From: Alphaproteobacteria bacterium | Lineage (GTDB): Bacteria > Pseudomonadota > Alphaproteobacteria > GCA-2731375 | Direction of reading: 5' to 3' | Length of the DNA stretch: 64,000 nt | Assembly (NCBI GenBank): GCA_030746295.1 | Contig: JASLMY010000003.1 | Location: 29,950-93,949, forward strand | In this document: positions 28,802-36,598 of the stretch, piece by piece | How the letters are laid out: every line of letters starts with the position of its first letter | Position numbering within the stretch: the first letter of the stretch is position 1 | Position numbers and translations under genes: made by a program | The notes under the pieces: model-generated | Seen by the model: the letters and a program-made list of their open reading frames with translations, nothing else | What the model was told of the DNA's origin: nothing | The model's database searches: none

Positions 28802-30313
28802 ATGAATTCGAAATGGCAAGACGGCGAGATCACGATCGGTGTTCTCGGGGCCGGCGTGATGGGCCGGGGGATCGCTCAAGTGGCGGCGACCGGCGGGATG
28901 AGGACCTTGCTGCACGACAGCGTCCCGGGCGCCGCCGACAAGGCGGCCGAGTTCATCCACGGGATGCTGGACCGTGGCGTCGCCCGCGGCCGGATGAGCG
29001 CCGAGGAGGCCGAGGCGGCAAAGGGCCGGCTTGAAATCGTCGACGGCCTGGCCGATTTCGCCCGGGCCGACGCGGTCATCGAGGCCATCATCGAGAACCT
29101 GGAGATCAAGCAGCAGGTCTTCCAGGACCTCGAAGAGGCGGTCGGCGAGGAGACGCTCATCGCCTCCAACACCTCCTCCTTCCGGATCGCCGCGATCGCG
29201 GCCCGCTGCCGCGACAAGAGCCGGATCGGCGGCATGCACTTCTTCAATCCAGTGCCGCTGATGAAGCTCGTCGAGGTGGTCCGGGCCCCGTCGACGACCG
29301 AGGCGGCCCTCGAGGCCTTCACCCATATCGGTCGGCGCATGGGCCGAATTCCGGTGGAAGTCCAGGACGGACCGGGCTTCCTGGTCAATCTCGGCGGCCG
29401 CGCCTTCTATACGGAGGGGCTTCGCTTCGCGCACGAGAACATCGCCACGCCGTCGCAGGTCGACGCCATCATGAGGGACGCCTGCGGCTTCCGGATGGGG
29501 CCGTTCGAGCTCATGGACCTGACCGGCATGGACGTCAACTTTCCCTCCTGCAGCTCGATCTACAACGGTTATTTCCAGGACCGGCGGCTGACGACTTATC
29601 CCTTGCACGAGGGGCTCTACGTCTCCGGCCGCCTTGGCCGCAAGACCGGCGTCGGCCACTACGAGTACGATACGGAGGGCAACAAGATCGCCGGTTCGGG
29701 CGATGCCGAGACCGACGCGGCGCCCGCCGACAAGGTCTTTCTGGCCGAACCGGCACCCGAGCTTGAAGAACTGTTGCGGGGTGCGGGGGCAGAGGTCATT
29801 GCCGCGGATGACGGCGCCGCGGCGATCCTGGCAGCACCGCTCGGCGAGGACTGCACGGCGGTGGCGAGCCGCTTGGGCCTCGACCACCGCCGCCTCGTCG
29901 CCGTCGACCTGACCGGCGATATCGCCCGCCGCCTGACCGTGATGACGGCACCCGGGGCCGACCCGGCGATCCGGGACCAGGTGGTGGCGCGGCTCCGAGA
30001 GAGCGGCGCGGCCGTCACCGCGATCCACGATTCGCCGGGTTTCGTGGCCCAGCGGATGCTGGCAGCGATCGGCAACCTGGGCTCGGAAATGGCGCAGATC
30101 GGCATTGCCCAGCCAGCCGATATCGACACCGCGATGACCCTGGGACTGAACTACCCGCAAGGCCCCTTGGCCCTGGTGGAAGCGCTCGGGGCGGACAAGG
30201 TGCTGACGATCCTGCAAAACCTGCAGGCGATCACGGGCGAGGAGCGCTATCGGCCGAGCCAATGGCTGCGCCGGCGGGCGCTTTTGGATCTGCCGATCAC
30301 GACGGCCGACTGA
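28802..30313 (+). CDS. 3-hydroxyacyl-CoA dehydrogenase (two C-terminal 3HCDH domains, PaaH-like)
   Basis: 503 residues. The NAD-binding domain (GVLGAGVMGRGIAQVAATGG) is followed by SNTSS and the HFFNPVPLMKLVEV signature. A first C-terminal 3HCDH domain covers DGPGFLVN to about residue 290, and a second DSPGFVAQRMLAAIGN marks another copy near residues 405-495. This double layout is typical of PaaH-type enzymes that oxidise 3-hydroxyadipyl-CoA or related acids. No other phenylacetate genes are near. GAGAGGTGGC is the ribosome site. Confidence 0.92.
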   Translation: MNSKWQDGEITIGVLGAGVMGRGIAQVAATGGMRTLLHDSVPGAADKAAEFIHGMLDRGVARGRMSAEEAEAAKGRLEIVDGLADFARADAVIEAIIENLEIKQQVFQDLEEAVGEETLIASNTSSFRIAAIAARCRDKSRIGGMHFFNPVPLMKLVEVVRAPSTTEAALEAFTHIGRRMGRIPVEVQDGPGFLVNLGGRAFYTEGLRFAHENIATPSQVDAIMRDACGFRMGPFELMDLTGMDVNFPSCSSIYNGYFQDRRLTTYPLHEGLYVSGRLGRKTGVGHYEYDTEGNKIAGSGDAETDAAPADKVFLAEPAPELEELLRGAGAEVIAADDGAAAILAAPLGEDCTAVASRLGLDHRRLVAVDLTGDIARRLTVMTAPGADPAIRDQVVARLRESGAAVTAIHDSPGFVAQRMLAAIGNLGSEMAQIGIAQPADIDTAMTLGLNYPQGPLALVEALGADKVLTILQNLQAITGEERYRPSQWLRRRALLDLPITTAD

Positions 30314-30357
30314 GCCCGAGCGGGGATCTCCGACCGCTATCTTGACAGACCACCAAT

Positions 30358-30372
30358 GTTCGCTTTTTGTTC
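30358..30372 (+). promoter_or_regulatory. LexA (SOS) box, alphaproteobacterial type
   Basis: GTTC-GCTTTTT-GTTC is an exact match to GTTC-N7-GTTC, the LexA operator of alphaproteobacteria. It lies between TTGACA (30342-30347) and TATATT (30373-30378), 25 bp upstream of the zinc-ribbon gene start. The two hexamers are 25 bp apart, so the actual -10 or -35 may differ. Confidence 0.65.
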
Positions 30373-30396
30373 TATATTTGCGGCATTGGAGGTGGC

Positions 30397-30657
30397 ATGC
30401 GGCAGCGCCCGATCAGTCTCGGCGAACTGGCCCGGCGCGGCATCAAGGTCTCGGCCTGGTGCGAGGCCTGCGGCCGCTACCGCGAGCTGGCGACGGCGCC
30501 ACTGGTCGCCAGGTTGGGCCCGGCGATGCCGGTGACCCGCGCCGGCCGTCACCTGAAATGCAGCACCTGCGGCAGTCGGCGCTGCGACCTCAGGCCGCAC
30601 TATCCGGGCCTCGGCGTGGTCGCCCATCACCGCTGGCGGCAGGACGGCGGCGGCTGA
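30397..30657 (+). CDS. Small zinc-ribbon protein of unknown function, probably LexA-regulated
   Basis: 86 residues with two cysteine pairs, WCEAC (Cys22, Cys25) and CSTC (Cys55, Cys58), spaced as in a zinc ribbon. The N-terminus (ISLGELARRGIKVSAWCEACG) and SRRCDLRPHY tail resemble hypothetical proteins common in alphaproteobacteria. ATG 30397 has GGAGG at 5-6 bases. The exact SOS box in its promoter points to a role during DNA damage, but no activity can be assigned. Confidence 0.75.
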   Translation: MRQRPISLGELARRGIKVSAWCEACGRYRELATAPLVARLGPAMPVTRAGRHLKCSTCGSRRCDLRPHYPGLGVVAHHRWRQDGGG

Positions 30658-30727
30658 GAGGCATGGGCAGTCCGACGCCCGCCCGTGCTAGAGTCCCCGC
30701 TCGGTGGTTCGTAGGGGAGGAGGGAAG

Positions 30728-31615
30728 ATGGCGGCAGTGATGGAGAACGGACGCGGCATCGACCATCTGGTCCTGGCGGTTCGAGACCTGGGCGCGGCCG
30801 AAGCCTTTTTCGCCGCTGCCGGCTTCACACTGACGCCGCGGGCCGATCACCCCTTCGGCACCTCCAACCACCTCGCCATCCTGAACGGCAACTTCCTCGA
30901 GCTGCTGGCGATCACGGCGCCGGCGAAGATCCCGCCGCCGACGACCGGCCACTACGGCATCGGCGGGCAGATGCAAGACTTCCTCGCCAGGCGCCAGGGC
31001 CTGGCTTTCGTGGTGCTGTCCTCCGACGATGCCAGGCGCGACCATGCGAGTTTCCTCGCCGCCGGCCTGCCGACCTTCGAGCCGGTCGACTTCTCACGCG
31101 CCGCCGGCCAGCCGGACGGCGGCCAGGCGACGATGTCGTTCTCGATCGTCTTCGTGGTCGACCCGGCGATGCCCGACGCGCCGCACTTCGTCTGTCAGCA
31201 GCACACGCCGGAGCATTTCTGGCATCCCGAATACCAAAGCCATGCCAACGCCGCCGAGGCCATATCCGAGGTGACGCTGATCGCCGATCGGCCGGCCGAC
31301 CTGATGCCCTACTACGCCGGCCTGGTGGCGCCGAACGCGGTCCATGCCGAAGGCGAGCGGCTGTTGGTCGAGACGCCCACGGGGCGCATCACCGTGCTGG
31401 CGCCCGACGCCTTGGCGGCGCGTTTCGCCGGTATCGAGGTGCCGTTGTGCGCACCCCGGCCCTATGTCGCAGGCATGCAGTTTCGGAGCGCCGATCTCGC
31501 CGCCACCGAGGCCTCGCTCGGGCGGGGCGGCGTAGACCACGTCAAGGCCGACAACGCCCTCCGCATCGCCCCGGCGGCAGCCTTCGGCGCTGCGATCGAG
31601 TTCGTCGAAGGTTGA
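30728..31615 (+). CDS. VOC-superfamily protein (glyoxalase-like domain)
   Basis: 295 residues. The start of the first VOC module is IDHLVLAVRDLGAAEAFFAAAGF, followed by GTSNHLAILNGNFLELLAI, as in the Glyoxalase_3-type domain. A second half-module appears near LMPYYAGLVAPNAVHAEGER. The substrate is unknown. ATG 30728 follows GGAGGAGGGAAG. It lies downstream of the zinc-ribbon gene and may share its transcript. Confidence 0.83.
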   Translation: MAAVMENGRGIDHLVLAVRDLGAAEAFFAAAGFTLTPRADHPFGTSNHLAILNGNFLELLAITAPAKIPPPTTGHYGIGGQMQDFLARRQGLAFVVLSSDDARRDHASFLAAGLPTFEPVDFSRAAGQPDGGQATMSFSIVFVVDPAMPDAPHFVCQQHTPEHFWHPEYQSHANAAEAISEVTLIADRPADLMPYYAGLVAPNAVHAEGERLLVETPTGRITVLAPDALAARFAGIEVPLCAPRPYVAGMQFRSADLAATEASLGRGGVDHVKADNALRIAPAAAFGAAIEFVEG

Positions 31616-31634
31616 GGCCGCTCCCCTCTCCGGC

Positions 31635-32108
31635 TCAGCGAGTGGTCGTCTTGCCGGAACGCCAGGCGTCCGCCAAGCGCCGGGCTTCGGCAACCTGCGC
31701 CGCCGTCATGGCCGGTCGGATGCCGTCCCGGCGCGTCGCCGCCCAGCCATGCTGCTGGCGGGCCGCGAGCTCGAGCCACATGTAGGCCCGGACCAGGTCG
31801 CGCGCCACACCCTGGCCCCGGGCGTAGAGGTCGCCGAGGTTGAGCTGCGCGATCACCGCACCTTGCTCGGCCGCCCGGCGATAGAGCCCTGCGGCCCGGG
31901 CGAGATCGGGTGCCGCGCCGAGGCCCTGTCGATAGAGCCCAGCCAACGCCAGTAACGCGTCGCCGTCGCCGGCCCGGGCCAGCGGCGCCCATTCCGCCAG
32001 GGCGCTTTCGTAGTCGCCGGCGTCGTAGGCCCGAAGCCCGTCGGCGAAATCGGCCCGCGCCGAGAGCGGGACAAGCAACAGCGACAGTGCGAGGAGCCAT
32101 CGGCGCAT
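31635..32108 (-). CDS. Exported Sel1-repeat protein
   Basis: 157 residues with a signal peptide (MRRWLLALSLLLVPLSARA). At least three Sel1-like repeats follow (YESALAEWAPLARAGDGDAL, ARAAGLYRRAAEQGAVIAQ, LVRAYMWLELAARQ). The C-terminus MTAAQVAEARRLADAWRSG resembles that of the Sel1 protein at 33.7 kb, so the two are probably paralogues. Such proteins act as scaffolds in the periplasm; a specific partner is not known. Confidence 0.82.
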   Translation of the reverse strand: MRRWLLALSLLLVPLSARADFADGLRAYDAGDYESALAEWAPLARAGDGDALLALAGLYRQGLGAAPDLARAAGLYRRAAEQGAVIAQLNLGDLYARGQGVARDLVRAYMWLELAARQQHGWAATRRDGIRPAMTAAQVAEARRLADAWRSGKTTTR

Positions 32109-32446
32109 GGGCGTTCCCCTCTCGTGAGGTCGGGTGTCTCGATCTTGATGTGGGGTTGCAATCCGGCGGCAACGGTCACGATCGCGCGAGGCTCGGGCGG
32201 GCGCCTGCGGCTCGGCACGAGCCGGCAAAGAAAAACCCTGCCCCGGCCGAATCGTTTTGATCTTATTGGCGGGGCAGGGAAATCACTGCTGCTGGGTTGT
32301 GGCGGGTTCGCCCTCACCCAGGTCTAATATAAGGGCAGAGGCGTCGGAATCCGACTGAAAAATCACATCTCGCTGATTCTGCACCGAAATCCAGGCCCGA
32401 AGACACCAAATGCTGTGCCTGTCGGCCCGGAATGGACGACGCCGCC
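32109..32446. other. Intergenic region with a terminator hairpin
   Basis: 338 bp without a gene, between the J-domain gene and the Sel1 gene (both minus strand). It holds a strong minus-strand terminator at 32280-32230. The remaining 166 bp upstream of it on the same strand contain no reading frame I would defend; a short untranslated transcript ending at the terminator is possible. Confidence 0.5.
32230..32280 (-). terminator. Rho-independent terminator, minus strand
   Basis: CCCTGCCCC (32237-32245) and GGGGCAGGG (32272-32280) are perfect inverted repeats, extended inward by GCC/GGC past one bulged G. Reading the minus strand the stem is followed by GTTTTTCTTTG. The loop is large (about 20 nt), unusual for a plain terminator. 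It lies 167 bp after the J-domain gene stop. Confidence 0.65.
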
Positions 32447-33037
32447 TCAGCGGAGCAGTTGGCGCGCCTCGTGGACCGCGATGTTGAGTCGGATCATCGC
32501 CTCGGCCGAACCGCCCCGATCGGGGTGCGCCACCAGGACGAGCTTACGATAGGCCGACTCGGCCGCATGCAGCGGCGCATCGAAGGCGACGCCGAGGACG
32601 TTCCACCAACTCTCGCTCTCGCCCCCGGCCGGCGGTGCGGCGGCAAAGCCGGCGAGCGCCTGATAGGCGATCTCCGGCCCACCGACGCGCTTCAGGCGCT
32701 TCAAGGTGTCCAAGACCAAGGCGATGGCCTGGATATTGTCCTCGACCCGGAACCAGTGGTCGCAACAGATGCAATGACGGGCACCTTCGTAGACGAAATA
32801 GAGCGCCGCCCCGGTGTCGTCGGGTTGGACCTTGCCATGGCCCTCGAGCGGAGTCCCGTTCGGCCCCAAGGGCACGTTGATCGATATCACCGGCCCTTGC
32901 AGGCGCAGCAACCTGGCCTCGTGCATGACGCGACGCGTGGCCTGCGCGTAGGTCGCCTCCAGCTCCGCGTCCCGGCGCTGCTCGGGTCGGGTCCGGGGCC
33001 GACCGTCGGGCCAATGCAGCGGGTAACGCTCCACCAT
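32447..33037 (-). CDS. J-domain protein (C-terminal DnaJ domain)
   Basis: 196 residues. The J domain is at the C-terminus (about 143-196): WWNVLGVAFDAPLHAAESAY and LVLVAHPDRGGSAEAM with the HPD motif intact, so it can stimulate an Hsp70. The N-terminal 140 residues contain a CICCDHWF cysteine motif and no recognised domain. This layout is found in phage-like and alphaproteobacterial hypothetical J proteins. The partner DnaK is not in the window. Confidence 0.82.
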   Translation of the reverse strand: MVERYPLHWPDGRPRTRPEQRRDAELEATYAQATRRVMHEARLLRLQGPVISINVPLGPNGTPLEGHGKVQPDDTGAALYFVYEGARHCICCDHWFRVEDNIQAIALVLDTLKRLKRVGGPEIAYQALAGFAAAPPAGGESESWWNVLGVAFDAPLHAAESAYRKLVLVAHPDRGGSAEAMIRLNIAVHEARQLLR

Positions 33038-33263
33038 CGCAGCCGCTCTCCCTCCGCCGTTGACCCGATTGGCGTCTCGCCGACCATCTTCTCGACCGAC
33101 CGTATGCGAACAAGGCCGGGCGAATCACTGATTTTCGCCGCCACGACCGCGGCCCCGGCCTCCCGCACCGGCCTTCGGGGGGGCCGATAATGGCACCGCG
33201 GCGAGTATCTGCAAAGCCGGAGCCGCGCCCACCGACGCGGCTCCGCGCGACGTCGATTGGGCC
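33038..33263. other. Intergenic region upstream of the J-domain gene
   Basis: No gene seen. It contains a perfect 10-bp inverted repeat (CGGAGCCGCG at 33218-33227 and its complement at 33236-33245, 8-nt loop) with no T-tract on either side, so it is a stable hairpin but not an intrinsic terminator. Confidence 0.45.
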
Positions 33264-33281
33264 ATGCGTACTAATACGCAT
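33264..33281. promoter_or_regulatory. Operator-like inverted repeat
   Basis: ATGCGTA-CTAA-TACGCAT is a perfect 7-4-7 dyad, abutting TTGACT (33281-33286). It looks like the binding site of a dimeric regulator placed at the -35 of the candidate small RNA downstream. Confidence 0.5.
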
Positions 33282-33314
33282 TGACTATGAAGTGCAAAAA
33301 CGCGACACTCGACG

Positions 33315-33428
33315 CTGAGAGGTAGTTGCGTGCAAATTCCGTTCCCAGCCGGGAATCGGAGCCGCGACGGTACTCTCATACCCTCAGTAATGCTCTCACT
33401 TGCCGGGCCTTCGGGCCCGGCATTTTTC
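33315..33428 (+). ncRNA. Candidate small RNA (rod-like hairpin plus terminator)
   Basis: A long imperfect hairpin covers 33315-33387. CTGAG-A-GGTA pairs with TACC-CTCAG; GTTGCG (33325) with CGCGAC (33363); TCCGTTCCC (33338) with GGGAA-T-CGGA (33351-33360). A strong terminator follows at once. TTGACT (33281) and GACACT (33304), 17 bp apart, would start transcription at about 33316, exactly at the base of the hairpin. There is no reading frame. It does not show the SRP RNA core; a 6S-like rod is possible but unproved. Confidence 0.45.
33402..33428 (+). terminator. Strong rho-independent terminator
   Basis: GCCGGGCC-TTCG-GGCCCGGC (33402-33421) is a perfect 8-bp stem with a UUCG tetraloop, followed by ATTTTTC. 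No plus-strand gene ends here, so it must serve a non-coding transcript beginning in the gap. Confidence 0.85.
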
Positions 33429-33686
33429 TCGCTCGGATGTAGCGCTCTCGGCAGCCTCGGGCGAGACACCCGAGTGCTTCGAAACCAAAGAGCAGCGACA
33501 AGAAGCCAATGTTCCGGCACTCGGCGATGGTCGGGAACGGCGAAACGACAGTTCCCGCGGGTGGTGGCTAATCCGATTTAAAGTTCTTTCACCAAATCGC
33601 CAAAATAAAACCTCGTGACTTTTTAGACAGAATTGGGCATTTATTCATGCTCGACTGTCTTTTGGACGATGACTAACAGGTGAGTC
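33429..33686. other. Upstream region of Sel1 gene
   Basis: 258 bp without a gene. A small dyad CTCGGG/CCCGAG is at about 33457-33472. The last 100 bp are AT-rich and probably hold the promoter of the Sel1-repeat gene, but I could not place a clear -35/-10 pair. Confidence 0.4.
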
Positions 33687-34472
33687 ATGAGATGCGCGCT
33701 TGTGCTGGCGGCTGTCGTGCTGGTGGCGTCCCCTGCCTGGGCCGACTACGAGGCCGGCTTGGCCGCCGCCAAGAAGGGCGACTACGCGATGGCCTTCAAG
33801 GAGTGGAAGCCGCTGGCGCAAAATGGAGACCGCCGCGCCCAGTCGAACATGGGGGTCCTTTTCGCGCAAGGACACGGCGTCAGGCAGGACTACGCCACGG
33901 CGGCGCGCTGGTTCCAAAAGGCGGCGGAGCAGGACTACGCCCCCGCACAGCACAATCTCGGCTACATGTATGCGCACGGCCACGGCGTCGTGCAGGACTA
34001 CGACGAGGCCCTTAAGCTCTATCGCGCGTCGGCGGACAAGGGCTACGCGGCGGCGGAATACAACATCGGCTACATGTACTCGCGCGGCGACGGCGTGCCC
34101 CAGGACTACGTCGAGGCGGCAAAATGGTTCCATCGTGCCGCCGAGCACGACCACGTCCTGGCCCAGTTCAACATCGGCCAGCTCCATCTCGACGGCCGCG
34201 GCGTGGAGCAAGACTTCGAGCAAGCGGCGAAATGGCTACGCCTAGCGGCCGAGAAAGGCGACAGCGACGCGCAGTACCTGCTGGGGCGGCTCTATGCCGA
34301 CGGTCGGGGCGTCGAGGAAGACGTCAAGCAGGCCTACCTCTGGACCACGCTCGCGGCGAGCCAGGGCCACGAGGGCGCAAGCGTCAATTACGAGGAAATC
34401 TCGGCCCGGATGACCGCCGCGGAGATCGAGGCGGTCGAGAAAGAGGCGCGCCAATGGCGCGCCAAATGGTAG
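33687..34472 (+). CDS. Exported Sel1-repeat protein
   Basis: 261 residues with a signal peptide (MRCALVLAAVVLVASPAWA). Five regular 36-residue Sel1 repeats follow, each with a AxxNLGxMYxxGxGVxQDY core (for example NMGVLFAQGHGVRQDY, NLGYMYAHGHGVVQDY, NIGYMYSRGDGVPQDY, NIGQLHLDGRGVEQDF). The C-terminal ISARMTAAEIEAVEKEARQW is shared with the smaller Sel1 protein at 31.6 kb. Probably a periplasmic scaffold. Ribosome site CAGGTGAG. Confidence 0.9.
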   Translation: MRCALVLAAVVLVASPAWADYEAGLAAAKKGDYAMAFKEWKPLAQNGDRRAQSNMGVLFAQGHGVRQDYATAARWFQKAAEQDYAPAQHNLGYMYAHGHGVVQDYDEALKLYRASADKGYAAAEYNIGYMYSRGDGVPQDYVEAAKWFHRAAEHDHVLAQFNIGQLHLDGRGVEQDFEQAAKWLRLAAEKGDSDAQYLLGRLYADGRGVEEDVKQAYLWTTLAASQGHEGASVNYEEISARMTAAEIEAVEKEARQWRAKW

Positions 34473-34528
34473 CTGCCCCCGGCACGTGAACCGAACCGGC
34501 CGCGTGCCCGTGCCGACAGGGCGGCTTG

Positions 34529-36592
34529 ATGGATAGCCTTTGGCGCGAGCGCGCTGCCGAGGCGATGGTGACCGCTTATGCCGGCCAGGGCATCGCCAGA
34601 GACCTGGCCCTCAGGATCTATACGACCCGGCTCCTCGGCGGCGATGCCCGCCTGGTATTGCACGGCGGCGGCAACACCTCGGTGAAGACCCGCCTGACCG
34701 ACGGCCTCGGCGACGAGGTGGCGGCGCTCTGCGTCAAGGGCAGCGGCTGGGACATGGCGCGGATCCAGCCTGAGGGCCTGCCGGCGCTGCGACTGGAGAC
34801 ACTCGGCCGTGCGCAGGCGCTGGAGGCGCTGCCGGACGAGGCCATGGTCGACTTCATGCGCGGCGCCCTTCTGAGCGCCGCCTCGCCGAACCCGTCAGTC
34901 GAGACCCTGCTGCACGCTTTTCTGCCCGACGCCTATGTCGACCACACGCATGCGAGCGCGATCCTGACGCTCAGCAACCAGCCCGATGGCGAAAAGATCT
35001 GCCGCGAGGCGCTGGGCGAGCGAATTGCCGTCGTCCCCTACGTCATGTCCGGCTTCGGCCTCGCCAAGGAGGCGGCCCGGGTCTACGACGCGCACCCCGG
35101 GATCGAAGGCTTGGTGCTGTCGCAACACGGCATCGTCACCTTCGGCGCCGAGGCGCGCCAATCGTACGAGCGCATGATCGAGCTCGTGAGCCTGGCCGAG
35201 CGCTACATCGGCGAGCGGCGCAAAAGCGTGCTGGCGAGCGCCGAGCTGCCGCGCGAGATCGCGCCCGCGGCAGCGGTGGCGCCGATCCTGCGCGGCCTGG
35301 TCGCCGAGCCGGCAGACGGCGAGGGCGGGCAATGGCGGCGCATGGTGCTGGCCTTTCGCGGCGGCAAGGCGGTCTTGCGCTTCGTCGCCGGCGCCGAACT
35401 GGACCGCTATGCCCGGCAGGGTGTGGCGACGCCCGACCACACCATCCGCACCAAGAACCTGCCGCTGATCGTGCCGGCACCGGCGGCGGATGAGCTCGAC
35501 GCCTTCAAGGCGGCGGCCGAGGCCGCGGTGGCCCAATACAGACAGGACTACGACGCCTATTTCGCCCGCCACGACGGTGCTCGAGACGGGCCCAAGACCA
35601 AGCTCGACCCTCTGCCCCGGGTCGTTCTCGTGCCGGGGCTGGGTCTCTTCGGCCTCGGCAAGTCGGTTCGGGACGCGCGCATCGCCACCGACATCACCGA
35701 GAGCAATATCGAGGTGATCAGCGACGCCGAAGCCATCGGCAGCTACCGGCCGGCGAGCGAGGCCGACATGTTCGATATCGAGTATTGGTCGCTGGAGCAG
35801 GCCAAGCTCGGCCGCGAGGCGGAGCCGTCATTGCAGCGGCAGGTGGCGCTGATCACCGGTGCCGGCGGCGGCATCGGCGCCGCCACGGCGCGGTGTTTCG
35901 CGGCGGAAGGCGCGGCCGTGGCGCTCTTGGACCGGGACGCTGCCGGGATCACCCGCATGGCCGAGGAGATCGGCGAGCAGGCCACCGCCATTGCTTGCGA
36001 CGTCACCGACCCCACCCAGGTGCGCGACGCGTTCGAGCGCACGGCAATCGCCTTCGGCGGCGTCGACATCGTCGTCTCCAACGCCGGCGCGGCCTGGCAA
36101 GGCAAGATCGGTGAGGTCTCCGAGGCGACACTGCGGCAGAGTTTCGAATTGAATTTTTTCGCCCATCAGACCGTCGCACAGAACGCGGTCCGCGTCATGG
36201 CGGCACAAGGCACGGGCGGCGTGCTGCTCTTCAACGTCTCCAAGCAGGCGGTGAACCCAGGCGCCGAGTTCGGCCCTTACGGCCTGCCCAAGGCGGCGAC
36301 GCTCTTCCTCTCGCGCCAATACGCCCTCGAATACGGCGAGATCGGCATCCGCGCCAACGCGGTCAACGCCGACCGGGTCAACACCGGCCTCTTCGCCGAC
36401 GGCCTGTTGGAGGAACGGGCGGCGGCGCGCGGCCTGACGACGGAAGCCTATCTTCGCACCGGCAACCTGTTGCAGCGCGAGGTCAAGGCCGACGACGTGG
36501 CCCAGGCCTTCCTTGCCCTGGCACTGGCGCAAAAGACCACGGCCGCGGTGCTGACGGTGGACGGCGGCAATATCGCCGCGGCGCTGCGCTGA
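34529..36592 (+). CDS. Bifunctional class II aldolase / short-chain dehydrogenase fusion
   Basis: 687 residues. The N-terminal class II aldolase domain (about 1-420) has LHGGGNTSVK, the zinc ligands HTHASAI and LSQHGIVTFG. The C-terminal SDR domain (about 433-687) has ITGAGGGIGAATARCFAAEG, SNAGAAWQGKIG, and the YxxxK pair in YGLPKAA. This matches the rhamnulose-phosphate-aldolase-like/SDR fusion family, thought to act on deoxy sugar or aldose substrates. The substrate is unknown and no sugar transport or kinase genes are adjacent. ATG 34529 is used; TTG 34526 is also in frame. Confidence 0.9.
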   Translation: MDSLWRERAAEAMVTAYAGQGIARDLALRIYTTRLLGGDARLVLHGGGNTSVKTRLTDGLGDEVAALCVKGSGWDMARIQPEGLPALRLETLGRAQALEALPDEAMVDFMRGALLSAASPNPSVETLLHAFLPDAYVDHTHASAILTLSNQPDGEKICREALGERIAVVPYVMSGFGLAKEAARVYDAHPGIEGLVLSQHGIVTFGAEARQSYERMIELVSLAERYIGERRKSVLASAELPREIAPAAAVAPILRGLVAEPADGEGGQWRRMVLAFRGGKAVLRFVAGAELDRYARQGVATPDHTIRTKNLPLIVPAPAADELDAFKAAAEAAVAQYRQDYDAYFARHDGARDGPKTKLDPLPRVVLVPGLGLFGLGKSVRDARIATDITESNIEVISDAEAIGSYRPASEADMFDIEYWSLEQAKLGREAEPSLQRQVALITGAGGGIGAATARCFAAEGAAVALLDRDAAGITRMAEEIGEQATAIACDVTDPTQVRDAFERTAIAFGGVDIVVSNAGAAWQGKIGEVSEATLRQSFELNFFAHQTVAQNAVRVMAAQGTGGVLLFNVSKQAVNPGAEFGPYGLPKAATLFLSRQYALEYGEIGIRANAVNADRVNTGLFADGLLEERAAARGLTTEAYLRTGNLLQREVKADDVAQAFLALALAQKTTAAVLTVDGGNIAAALR

Positions 36593-36598
36593 GGCGCT

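Noticed and set aside
33218..33245. 10-bp GC-rich inverted repeat upstream of the candidate small RNA
   Set aside because: No T-run follows on either strand and it lies before the predicted promoter, so it was not taken as a terminator or as part of the RNA.
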